From positions 1-64,000 of the forward strand of contig CAIJIT010000284.1 in NCBI GenBank assembly GCA_903820745.1: a stretch of 64,000 nt of DNA. The letters are read 5' to 3'. Below the pieces are notes generated by a model, which was not told the DNA's origin, ran no database searches, and was given only the letters and a program-made list of their open reading frames with translations. Origin of the DNA: an uncultured Burkholderiales bacterium. GTDB lineage: Bacteria > Pseudomonadota > Gammaproteobacteria > Burkholderiales > Burkholderiaceae_C. Shown here one piece after another: positions 57,200-64,000 of the stretch. Made by a program: the position numbers and the translations under genes. Within the stretch, counting starts at the first letter, position 1; each line of letters begins with the position of its first letter.

Positions 57200-57768
57200 G
57201 CCCCTGGGCCCTGCTGGCGGCTATATTCGCAGCTGGCGCCATGCTGGCTTGGCCCCTGGCAACCGATGGGCTTGACTGGCAAGCCCACATGCTTGCCGCT
57301 GAACCGTGGCGTGCCTTCAGCGCTGCCTTTGTGCATTGGAGTGTCAGGCATCTGCTGGCCAATCTGGCCGGCTGCGCTGTACTTGCCTGGCTCGGGCTGG
57401 CGGCGACCTTGCCAGCACGCTGCGCCTGGGCCTGGCTGCTGGCATGGCCGCTGACGCAGATAGGGCTGCTGTTGCTATCCGACCTGCAGCATTACGGCGG
57501 CCTGTCCGGCGTCTTGCATGCCGGCGTGGCGATTGCCGTGGTGGAACTGCTGTTCAGGCAAGGCCGCGATCGCCTGCTCGGCGCAGCCATCGCTGCCGGG
57601 CTGCTGATCAAGCTCTTGCTGGAACAACCACTTGGCGCGGCAATGCGTCAGGTGCCGGGATGGGACATCGCAGTCGTGCCCTTTGCCCATCTGAGCGGAG
57701 CGATAGCCGGGCTGACCTGCGCATTGCTGTTTTCAATCAACGGGCAGAACCGGAGCGTCAATCAATGA
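57178..57768 (+). CDS. rhombosortase-like intramembrane serine protease
   Basis: This 196-residue membrane protein has about six hydrophobic segments and rhomboid features: FVHWSVRHLLANL after the first helices, the nucleophile in GLSGVLHAGVAI, and the catalytic His in FAHLSGAIAG. Size and GLSGxLH pattern match rhombosortase (RrtA), which processes proteins with a GlyGly-CTERM sorting signal. The start is GTG 57178, inside glnE, with TTG at 57196 as an alternative. The TGA overlaps the next gene's ATG. No GlyGly-CTERM protein is encoded in this window. Confidence 0.82.
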   Translation: MASRFFLSPWALLAAIFAAGAMLAWPLATDGLDWQAHMLAAEPWRAFSAAFVHWSVRHLLANLAGCAVLAWLGLAATLPARCAWAWLLAWPLTQIGLLLLSDLQHYGGLSGVLHAGVAIAVVELLFRQGRDRLLGAAIAAGLLIKLLLEQPLGAAMRQVPGWDIAVVPFAHLSGAIAGLTCALLFSINGQNRSVNQ

Positions 57769-58658
57769 GTCACACAAGAAAATCAAAACTGGATCGCGTC
57801 GCCCTACTCGGCTTGTTGCTGTGCTGTTCGATCTGGGGGCTCAACCAGGTCGCAGCCAAGGCCGGCCTGAGTGAGATCGGACCGCTCTGGCAGGCCGGGC
57901 TGCGCTCGCTGGGCTCGGCCTTGCTGGTCTGGGTCTGGGCAGGCTGGCGCGGCATTGCCTTGTTCGAGCGCGACGGCAGTCTCGCCGGCGGATTGCTGGC
58001 CGGAAGCCTGTTCGCAGCCGAGTTCGCCTGCATCTTCCTAGGTCTACAGTTCACGACCGCCTCGCGCATGGTTGTCTTCATTTACCTGAGCCCGTTTGTA
58101 GTCGCCCTTGGCATGCCCTTCATCGCCCGCTCCGAGCGGTTGAACCTGCGCCAAGTGGCGGGTCTGGCGCTGGCTTTCGGCGCGGTTGCCTGGGCTTTTG
58201 CCGAAAACTTCAGCCATTCCAGCGGCTCGTCGCTGCAATGGCTAGGAGACAGCCTAGGCGTGCTTTCAGCCTTGCTGTGGGGCGGCACCACTCTGGCAAT
58301 ACGCGGCTCAAGACTGGCCAGCAGCAGCGCCGAGAAGACCCTGCTTTACCAACTCGGCATAGCGGGTCTGGCCCTTTGCCTGGCAGCCCTTTTCAGCTCT
58401 GAGGCGCTGCCCCTGAACTGGTCTTTCCGGCTCGCTGGCCTGATGTTGTTCCAGACGGTCGTTGTCAGCTTTGCCAGCTATCTGCTCTGGTTCTGGATGG
58501 TGCGCCATTACCCGGCGACGCGACTGGCCAGCTTCACCTTGGCCACACCATTGTTCGGACTGGTTGCAGGTGCCTTGATTCTGGGCGATACGATCACCCT
58601 GCGGCTCTGGATGGCCCTGGTGGCGCTCGCTGTAGGCATCTTTTTCGTCAACCGATAG
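57765..58658 (+). CDS. EamA/RhaT-family (DMT) transporter
   Basis: This 297-residue drug/metabolite transporter has ten hydrophobic segments in two EamA repeats. The typical SIWGLNQVAAKAG appears in TM1 and FLGLQFTTASRMVVFIYLSPFVVAL in the first repeat. The second repeat starts near GDSLGVLSALLWGGTTLAIR. These proteins export metabolites or amino acids; the substrate is unknown. The ATG overlaps the rhombosortase stop (ATGA), so glnE, rhombosortase and this gene form a string. Confidence 0.92.
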   Translation: MSHTRKSKLDRVALLGLLLCCSIWGLNQVAAKAGLSEIGPLWQAGLRSLGSALLVWVWAGWRGIALFERDGSLAGGLLAGSLFAAEFACIFLGLQFTTASRMVVFIYLSPFVVALGMPFIARSERLNLRQVAGLALAFGAVAWAFAENFSHSSGSSLQWLGDSLGVLSALLWGGTTLAIRGSRLASSSAEKTLLYQLGIAGLALCLAALFSSEALPLNWSFRLAGLMLFQTVVVSFASYLLWFWMVRHYPATRLASFTLATPLFGLVAGALILGDTITLRLWMALVALAVGIFFVNR

Positions 58659-58727
58659 TTGTCGCCTCGGCGGCAAGCGGCGGGACGGGCCAGGCTTAGA
58701 CTGGCCGACCCCCATCCGGAGAATTCC

Positions 58728-59393
58728 ATGATCACGCTCTGCGGCTTTGCAATTTCAAATTACTACAACAAGGTCAAGCTGGCCTTGCTGGAAAAAGGCA
58801 TCCCCTTCGAGGAATCGCTGGTGATGACGCACTCCAAGGATGAGGCGGTGCTGAGCGCCTCGCCGCTGGCCAAGGTGCCGTTCATCCGGACAGCGCAAGG
58901 GTCGCTGTGCGAAAGCCAGGTGATTCTTGATTATCTGGAAGCGATTCAACCCAGCCCGGCGTTGCTGCCCGCCGATCCATTTGATGCCGCCAAGGTGCAT
59001 GAATTGATCACCTTCATCGAGTTGCATCTGGAACTGGTGGCGCGCGAGTTGTATGGCCAGGCCTTCTTCGGTGGCACGGTCAGCGAGAGCACCAAGGAGC
59101 GGGTACGCAAGACGCTGCTGAAGAACATCGCGGCTTTCAAACGCCTGGCCCGCTTCGCCCCTTATGTCGCCGGCGCTACCTTCACCCAGGCTGATTGTTC
59201 TGCCTGGGCCAGCCTGGCGCTGATCGCGATGTCCTGCAAGTCGGTTCTGGGCGAAGACCTCTTAACGACGGGTGGGGTCGACTGGAAACCCTATGCCAAG
59301 CTGATCGGCGAGCGTCCGAGCGCGGTCAGAGTCGCAGCCGACCGCAAAGCCGCGCAGGGTCAGATGGCCGCATTGACAAGTCAGGGCGGCTGA
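58728..59393 (+). CDS. glutathione S-transferase family protein
   Basis: This 221-residue protein has an N-terminal thioredoxin-like domain (ITLCGFAISNYYNKVKLALLEKGIPFEE, with the SPLAKVPF cis-Pro turn and LCESQVILDYLE). A C-terminal helical domain with FTQADCSAWASLALIAM follows. It would conjugate or reduce electrophiles with glutathione. The start at 58728 follows the EamA stop after 69 bp. It converges on the lipoprotein gene after 8 bp. Subclass and substrate are not assignable. Confidence 0.93.
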   Translation: MITLCGFAISNYYNKVKLALLEKGIPFEESLVMTHSKDEAVLSASPLAKVPFIRTAQGSLCESQVILDYLEAIQPSPALLPADPFDAAKVHELITFIELHLELVARELYGQAFFGGTVSESTKERVRKTLLKNIAAFKRLARFAPYVAGATFTQADCSAWASLALIAMSCKSVLGEDLLTTGGVDWKPYAKLIGERPSAVRVAADRKAAQGQMAALTSQGG

Positions 59394-59401
59394 TCAACTC
59401 C

Positions 59402-60337
59402 TCAATTGACGGCCAGAAAATTCTGTCCCGTCACATTGGCATCGTTCACGACAGCAGTCCTTGACGGCGGGTCGAAGGTCTTTCCTCCGTGATAGATATT
59501 GATGGCGTAACTGCCGTTTTTCCCGACCTGAAAACTGTAATTCCCACTGCTGTCAGTCGTTTGAATGGCCGTCAAACCGATGGTCGTGAGGGTGACCGGG
59601 GTGAAGGTTGAACTCAGCATCACACCGGCAAGACCTGTACCGTTGCTGGCCGTCACCTTGCCCGAAATCGTGTAGGTCAGCCCGGTATTTACGGCTGGCA
59701 AATTGGCACCTCCGCCGGTGATCTTGACGTCTGGCAAGACGATTTTTCCACCCGTTGCAATGGCGCTGATGCTGGCTGCCAGATGGCCCAGGGCATCGGC
59801 GGCACCGGTCACAGTCCTGTTGCCGGAATTCTTGGCCACCTCGTTGATCAGCGTGGCAAAGTTCGCCGCCGCCGCCGTGGGAAGATCAAGATTCTGGTTG
59901 AAACATGCGGCGGTGACCGCCGGGTCAATCTTCATACCGGTTGGGGTCAGGCTGCTTGACGTCAGCAGGAACTGGGCGATCTGGACCACCGACGGCATGT
60001 CAACCGTCACCGACGTGCCTGGATGTGCTGCCTTTACCAGGTCCATCGGCGTGATGACAGCGGCCCCGGGCGCATTCCCGACGACCACGCCGCCAACCGA
60101 AAACGTCACTGACTTCCCGACCTCATAACTGAACTCACCATTGGCTCCGGTCAGTCCGGTCTGCCCGCCGGAGAGAAATTTCATTCCTTGCACCGGAGCG
60201 TCAATGAAATTGCCGTTCGCGATAAGGATCGATGCATTGCTGCTGCTGCCGCCGCCACCACCGCCACCGCAGCCGTTCAACAGCAGTGCCAAGGCAAGCA
60301 AGGCCCAAACGATCGGCTTGGAAAATATTCTGTTCAT
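59402..60337 (-). CDS. lipoprotein with repeat-like and CarboxypepD_reg-like domain
   Basis: This roughly 311-residue lipoprotein has a signal peptide, lipobox LLNGC and a poly-Gly/Ser linker. The middle part (about 70-220) alternates beta strands and small residues (GLTGANGEFSYEVGKSVTFSVGGVVVG). The C-terminal part (about 225-311) resembles a carboxypeptidase-regulatory or SdrD B-like domain, containing YTISGKVTASNGTGLAGV and SGNYSFQVGKNGSYAINI. AAGGAG precedes the ATG at 60337. It would be displayed on the outer membrane; function unknown. It is not clearly part of the upstream ALDH operon (80-bp gap). Confidence 0.85.
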   Translation of the reverse strand: MNRIFSKPIVWALLALALLLNGCGGGGGGGSSSNASILIANGNFIDAPVQGMKFLSGGQTGLTGANGEFSYEVGKSVTFSVGGVVVGNAPGAAVITPMDLVKAAHPGTSVTVDMPSVVQIAQFLLTSSSLTPTGMKIDPAVTAACFNQNLDLPTAAAANFATLINEVAKNSGNRTVTGAADALGHLAASISAIATGGKIVLPDVKITGGGANLPAVNTGLTYTISGKVTASNGTGLAGVMLSSTFTPVTLTTIGLTAIQTTDSSGNYSFQVGKNGSYAINIYHGGKTFDPPSRTAVVNDANVTGQNFLAVN

Positions 60338-60416
60338 CATCACTCCTTGTCCTGTTTCACACCTCGGCTGACTCCGACGGAAGACTGCCACCGTTCAACG
60401 AATAACCCCCAACCAC

Positions 60417-61883
60417 TCAGGATTCAATCCCGATCAGCACATTCTTTGTCTCAGTGTATTGCTCGAGCCCCTGTCGTCCGAGTTCCCTGCCGATACCTGA
60501 TTGCTTGAATCCTCCGAAGGGCATAAATGCACCTATTTGACTCGCGCTTGGATGCGCGTTGATGTTGATGCTCCCCACCCGAAGCCCTTTCGCCACCTTC
60601 AATGCGCGCGTCAAGTCCTTGGTCCAAATCGAAGCTGACAAGCCAAAGGCCGAATCATTCGCCAGATCAATGGCATCGGACGCATCCATGCAAGCCACAG
60701 CCACGACTGGACCAAAAATCTCCTCCTCCACAATCCTCATGCCAGCTTTCGTTTCAGAAAAAATTGTCGGCTGGAAATAGTTGCCGTCTTCCAAACCAAC
60801 CGGCCTTCCGCCGCCGCAAATCAAACGGGCGCCGTCTTTTGTGCCACTGCGTACGAGTTCGTCGACCCGTTGCCAATGCTCCCTGGCAATCAACGGGCCC
60901 AAATCTGTCGTTTCATCAAGCACCGCCCCGATCTTCAGCAAGGCTGTTTCAGCCTCAAGCCTTGCAACAAACTCCTGGTACACCGCCGACTCCACATAGA
61001 TCCTGGACCTGGCCGAACAACTCTGCCCCGAGTTGCCGAAGACAGCCCGCACGGATGCGCTGGCTGCCGCGGCCAGATCAGCGTCGGCAAAAACCAAGGT
61101 CGGACTCTTGCCTCCCAGTTCCAGTGCGACTCGCTTGATACCGGCGGCTGCCGACTGCATCACTGCAGCACCCGTGCTCGTCGAGCCGGTAAACGAAATC
61201 ATGTCTATGCCCGGATGCGCCACCAGCGCCGATCCGGCCATTTGTCCCCCTGAAAGGATATTGGCAACACCCTTCGGTAGATCGATCGATCGGAGAATTT
61301 CAGCAAGAACCAGCGCCGACAACGGTGTAAACGGCGAAGTCTTCAAAACGACCGTGCAACCCGCCGCGAGTGCAGGCGCAAGTTTCCAGGCAGCGGCCAG
61401 AAATGGAAAGTTCCAGGGAACTAGCTGCCCTACAACCCCGACCGGCTCCCGGCTGGTGAATGCAAAATTCTGGCTACCAAGCGGGATCGTGCTACCCGTC
61501 AGATCGGGGGCCAGGCCCGCATAATAGGAAAATACCCTGGCTGCACCGAGAACCTCTCGTCGCGCACCTTTGATCGGCTTTCCCGAACTGATCGCATCAA
61601 TTCGGGCAATATCTTCGCAACGTGCCTCAATCGCTTGCGCAATCCTGCTCAAATATTGACCACGCTCGAATGGAACAAGATTCGGCCAAGGGCCCTGAGT
61701 AAAGGCCACCCGCGCGGCGGCTACTGCGGCATCAACTTGCAGTTTTCCGGCCGACCGTACCGTTGTCAGTTGTAGATTGTTGCTGGGGTTGCAGACAATA
61801 ATCTCTTCGCCGGTGCCAGCGACGAACTGCCCGTTGATAAACAGAGCCTCTGGGTGATTCACAGAAATATCAACATCGGTCAT
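60417..61883 (-). CDS. NAD(P)-dependent aldehyde dehydrogenase of the accessory nucleotide-like operon
   Basis: This 488-residue class 1/2-type ALDH has NAD-binding PWNFPFLAAAWKLAPALAAG, the Glu region ELGGKSP, and catalytic Cys in GNSGQSCSARSRIYV. The C terminus is FGGFKQSGIGRELGRQGLEQYTETKNV. It resembles betaine-aldehyde or amino-aldehyde dehydrogenases. It lies 12 bp downstream of a HisI-like gene and is the last of four co-oriented genes whose neighbours look like NadC, OMPDC and HisI paralogues. It probably oxidises an aldehyde intermediate of that pathway; the substrate is unknown. Confidence 0.9.
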   Translation of the reverse strand: MTDVDISVNHPEALFINGQFVAGTGEEIIVCNPSNNLQLTTVRSAGKLQVDAAVAAARVAFTQGPWPNLVPFERGQYLSRIAQAIEARCEDIARIDAISSGKPIKGARREVLGAARVFSYYAGLAPDLTGSTIPLGSQNFAFTSREPVGVVGQLVPWNFPFLAAAWKLAPALAAGCTVVLKTSPFTPLSALVLAEILRSIDLPKGVANILSGGQMAGSALVAHPGIDMISFTGSTSTGAAVMQSAAAGIKRVALELGGKSPTLVFADADLAAAASASVRAVFGNSGQSCSARSRIYVESAVYQEFVARLEAETALLKIGAVLDETTDLGPLIAREHWQRVDELVRSGTKDGARLICGGGRPVGLEDGNYFQPTIFSETKAGMRIVEEEIFGPVVAVACMDASDAIDLANDSAFGLSASIWTKDLTRALKVAKGLRVGSININAHPSASQIGAFMPFGGFKQSGIGRELGRQGLEQYTETKNVLIGIES

Positions 61884-61895
61884 TGCAAGCCTTGC

Positions 61896-62306
61896 CTACC
61901 CGTGGTTTGCTGGAATTTCGCGACAAAAACAGGTCAAAAATCCATGCCCGCAAATATGCCGCTCAGGTACCGTCTCGAACAATACCGTGTCATCATCACA
62001 ATCGACAATAACGCGGGTTATTTCGACAAAATTACCGTCATCCTCGCCCATAGCCCAGAGCCGCTGGAGGGTTCGCCTGTACATGGTTAAAATTCCAGTT
62101 CGACATGAAACATTCCAGGCTTCTGGATTAAGAAAACCTACCATCAAGACTTGCCCCGTATAGGCATGCTGCAAGACAAAGGGCAACAATCCGCCCATTT
62201 TGTCAAAATTCAAGGCTACCGGCTCAAAGCTGAACCGACCCTTCGGCGACTTGAATACTGTTGCGCTCGTTGCTACGTCGGATCTTTCACTGCTGGCATC
62301 GTTCAT
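61896..62306 (-). CDS. HisI (phosphoribosyl-AMP cyclohydrolase)-like protein
   Basis: This 136-residue HisI paralogue contains LPFVLQHAYTGQVLMVGFLNPEAW, the arc RTLQRLWAMGEDDGNF (canonical GEtSGN) and the metal motif D102-C103-D-D-D106. The final motif C119-G-H-G-F-L-T-C126-F replaces the canonical C-H-T-G-x-x-S-C-F, so the zinc Cys are kept but the His is moved by one. A ring-opening hydrolase is likely. No other his genes are present, so histidine synthesis is not supported. It is 10 bp after the OMPDC-like gene. Confidence 0.85.
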   Translation of the reverse strand: MNDASSERSDVATSATVFKSPKGRFSFEPVALNFDKMGGLLPFVLQHAYTGQVLMVGFLNPEAWNVSCRTGILTMYRRTLQRLWAMGEDDGNFVEITRVIVDCDDDTVLFETVPERHICGHGFLTCFCREIPANHG

Positions 62307-62316
62307 TTTAAACCTA

Positions 62317-63087
62317 TCAATCCAAAACGGCTTGCATCATTGCGTCGACAAATCTCTGCGCTGATTCGGTTGGCGATTTACTAGCAGCGACCGCTCGGCC
62401 GACGATCGCGTATTTTCTAGGCGCAGCCTTTGCCGCCAGAAATGCCTTCGAAATATCTCCACCGAGGCTACCGAAGCCGGTGAGAAAGACGATGGGCTGC
62501 TCGACATTATTCGTCATCCAGTCGATTTTTTGTCGAAGCGCATCGGTATTATTTGCAGGCAAGACGAAGCTGTTGGCACCCACATCACCAGCAATCTCCA
62601 AGATGCGTTCGAGCACATCATCGACCAAGAATCCACCACCCGAGATGCAATAATCCGGAACCGGTATATGGCCACCGACAACCGGAACCATACCGTGTCG
62701 TATCGTTTCGCCAACGAAACTCCGAACGGCTTGTGGCCCGGCGACAGGGAACAAAATCAACGCATCTGCACCCGCTTCACTGCAGAACTTGGCAAACTTG
62801 GCTGCCATATCCGGCATATCAGGCCCCGCCTTCTGATGGTCATAGATCAGCGGCAGGTCCGTGATATTCCTCAAGACGCTGATCGCATGCGGCAAGCCTC
62901 GCGGCAAAACTCCCGTCAAGCCCAGTTTATAGCCGACGACCCCTTGCACGTTCGTCGTCTGTTCGACGAGACGCAGCATTTCATCCCAGGAATCAACATC
63001 AAGCGCAGGCACCAATCCGATCGGCGCAGCGAACAACCCAAGCGCCTTTTCTACGGTGACCTTGGGGTCCAATTCCGCCATCTTCAC
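62317..63087 (-). CDS. OMP decarboxylase/HUMPS-family (alpha/beta)8 protein with altered active site
   Basis: This roughly 256-residue barrel has the family's strand ends ALD30, GYK54 and phosphate-binding VGR231AV. The canonical D-x-K-x-x-D is replaced by D83-H-Q-K86-A-G-P-D90, so the key acidic residues are spaced differently. This type resembles archaeal proteins labelled OMPDC-like/HUMPS. It may decarboxylate or process a phosphoribosylated substrate, but true OMP decarboxylation is doubtful. The start is GTG 63087 overlapping the upstream stop by GTGA, or ATG 63081 with GGGG 8 nt upstream. Confidence 0.82.
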   Translation of the reverse strand: MKMAELDPKVTVEKALGLFAAPIGLVPALDVDSWDEMLRLVEQTTNVQGVVGYKLGLTGVLPRGLPHAISVLRNITDLPLIYDHQKAGPDMPDMAAKFAKFCSEAGADALILFPVAGPQAVRSFVGETIRHGMVPVVGGHIPVPDYCISGGGFLVDDVLERILEIAGDVGANSFVLPANNTDALRQKIDWMTNNVEQPIVFLTGFGSLGGDISKAFLAAKAAPRKYAIVGRAVAASKSPTESAQRFVDAMMQAVLD

Positions 63088-63971
63088 TGCCCCTTCTGGG
63101 CAAGAGCGATGTCGCGCAACGCACTCGCTTTCAATTGCCCGATGTCGATACTAATGTCGACAACCTTGGCACTGTGTACGATGCCGCCGATTGCGATCTG
63201 CTTGACACCGGTCTTGGCGATTGGCACCACCGTCTCTTCATTGACGCCCCCGGTGCCAACGGTCCAGGCTTTGTCCCCGACTATTTTTACCGCCTCAGCC
63301 AATACATCTATATCCATATTATCGAACATAATACATTCGACACCACAGGCAAGCGCCTCCCTGGTATCTTCAAGGGTTTCGCACTCGCATTCAATCTTGA
63401 GCGTGTGTTGGCCACGTTCGCGCAACTGGGCGACTGCAGGGCTAATGCCACCGGCCATCTTGATATGGTTATCCTTGAGCAGCACTGCATTGTGCAGACT
63501 GTACATGTGCGGAATTGCTCCGCCTTTTCGCACAGCATATTTTTGCAGCACCCGGATCGGTGGTATACCCTTCCTTGCATCGGAAATTTTGGTGCCATAG
63601 GGCTTGACCAAATCAACATATTTTCGCGCTTCGGTGGCGATGCCAGAAAGATGCTGTAGGTAATCCAAAGCCAGCCGCTCGCCGGCCGCAAATATCCAAG
63701 CCGGCGCCTTGATCGTCATGACGACATCACCGGGCCTGCAAAATTCGCCATCCTGTTTGAGAATTGAAATCTCACTCTCTGGGGCCAGAATTTCGAATGT
63801 CATTTTCGCAACCGGGATTCCACATAGAATACCCGGCTTCTTCATATATATATTGGCGGTCATTATCTGCTTATGACCATCCAGGAATTGAGACGTATGA
63901 TCGCCATGCATCAACTCCTCGCGAATTCCCCACTCGATGATCGGGCGAATTATGCTTGGTATCAAATCCAT
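63084..63971 (-). CDS. NadC-like (quinolinate phosphoribosyltransferase-family) protein
   Basis: This 295-residue type II phosphoribosyltransferase has ERLALDYLQHLSGIAT (98-113), AR133-K134 (canonical T-R-K-T), EKYAVRxGG-like QKYAVRKGG, and LKDNH (165-169). In the substrate pocket the canonical His-Arg pair is His155-Met156, so one quinolinate-carboxylate Arg is lost. GIPP replaces the usual TLPG after Arg-Lys. PRPP chemistry looks intact but the ring substrate is probably not quinolinate. AGGA precedes the ATG. No nadA or nadB accompany it. Upstream genes lie outside the window. Confidence 0.88.
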   Translation of the reverse strand: MDLIPSIIRPIIEWGIREELMHGDHTSQFLDGHKQIMTANIYMKKPGILCGIPVAKMTFEILAPESEISILKQDGEFCRPGDVVMTIKAPAWIFAAGERLALDYLQHLSGIATEARKYVDLVKPYGTKISDARKGIPPIRVLQKYAVRKGGAIPHMYSLHNAVLLKDNHIKMAGGISPAVAQLRERGQHTLKIECECETLEDTREALACGVECIMFDNMDIDVLAEAVKIVGDKAWTVGTGGVNEETVVPIAKTGVKQIAIGGIVHSAKVVDISIDIGQLKASALRDIALAQKGQ

Positions 63972-64000
63972 TTGCTTTTCCTTTGCTTATCTACCATCCC

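Noticed and set aside
61896-63971. Reading the terminal operon as a CRISPR, phage or standard NAD/histidine locus
   Set aside because: No repeats or phage genes are present, and the partner genes of NAD and histidine synthesis are absent while key residues differ.

Overview
The window spans the replication-origin neighbourhood of a GC-rich betaproteobacterial chromosome, most likely Burkholderiales (Sphaerotilaceae/Comamonadaceae-like). This rests on the gene order gyrB-dnaN-dnaA | rpmH-rnpA-yidD-yidC-mnmE, the RpmH sequence, a split kdsD-kdsC-lptC locus and the glnE/yhdP/nitrilase neighbourhood. The genus is not resolved.

Layout. 1-335: dense hairpins and tRNA-Leu(CAG). 432-4146: a lysine-catabolism module (Lrp-type regulator, lysine 6-dehydrogenase-like enzyme, ALDH7-type aminoadipate-semialdehyde dehydrogenase) interrupted by a repeat-rich spacer. 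4368-5342: corA. 5351-14913: a tightly packed nine-gene operon (glutathione peroxidase, FAD amine oxidase-like, DUF1365, Cfa-type methyltransferase, chalcone isomerase-like, MFS, DUF3833 lipoprotein, SDR, NTF2-like). It is divergent from a B12-binding MerR photoreceptor of the CarH/LitR type and a ferritin-like diiron protein. Two near-identical palindromes lie in the shared promoter region, so this looks like a light-regulated membrane-lipid/oxidative-stress regulon. 14917-18464: an exporter, an IS5-like transposase remnant, a PhD/VapC-type toxin-antitoxin pair and an SGNH hydrolase. 18498-25404: a frameshifted YHYH-domain lipoprotein, an EF-hand protein, a small Cys-containing secreted protein, a TonB-dependent receptor and a divergent BaeSR-like two-component system.

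25457-35572: core origin region. DnaA-box-like sequences sit upstream of dnaA and, unusually, as a cluster inside an extra segment of the rnpA coding sequence. 35588-59393: mostly housekeeping and metabolism: DTW-domain tRNA enzyme, SWIM/SNF2 ATPase, M17 peptidase, GMC oxidoreductase, MarC, BtuF-like protein, RRM glycine-rich protein, LPS genes, glutamate dehydrogenase, nitrilase, YhdP, GlnE, a rhombosortase-like protease, EamA transporter and GST.

59402-63971: a lipoprotein, then a four-gene operon that looks like accessory DNA and is visibly poorer in GC. It encodes paralogues of quinolinate phosphoribosyltransferase (NadC), an OMP decarboxylase-family protein, phosphoribosyl-AMP cyclohydrolase (HisI) and an aldehyde dehydrogenase. 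The NadC paralogue has lost a substrate-binding Arg, and the OMPDC and HisI motifs are shifted. This set does not match NAD, pyrimidine or histidine synthesis and is the best candidate in the window for an undescribed (nucleotide-derived) pathway.
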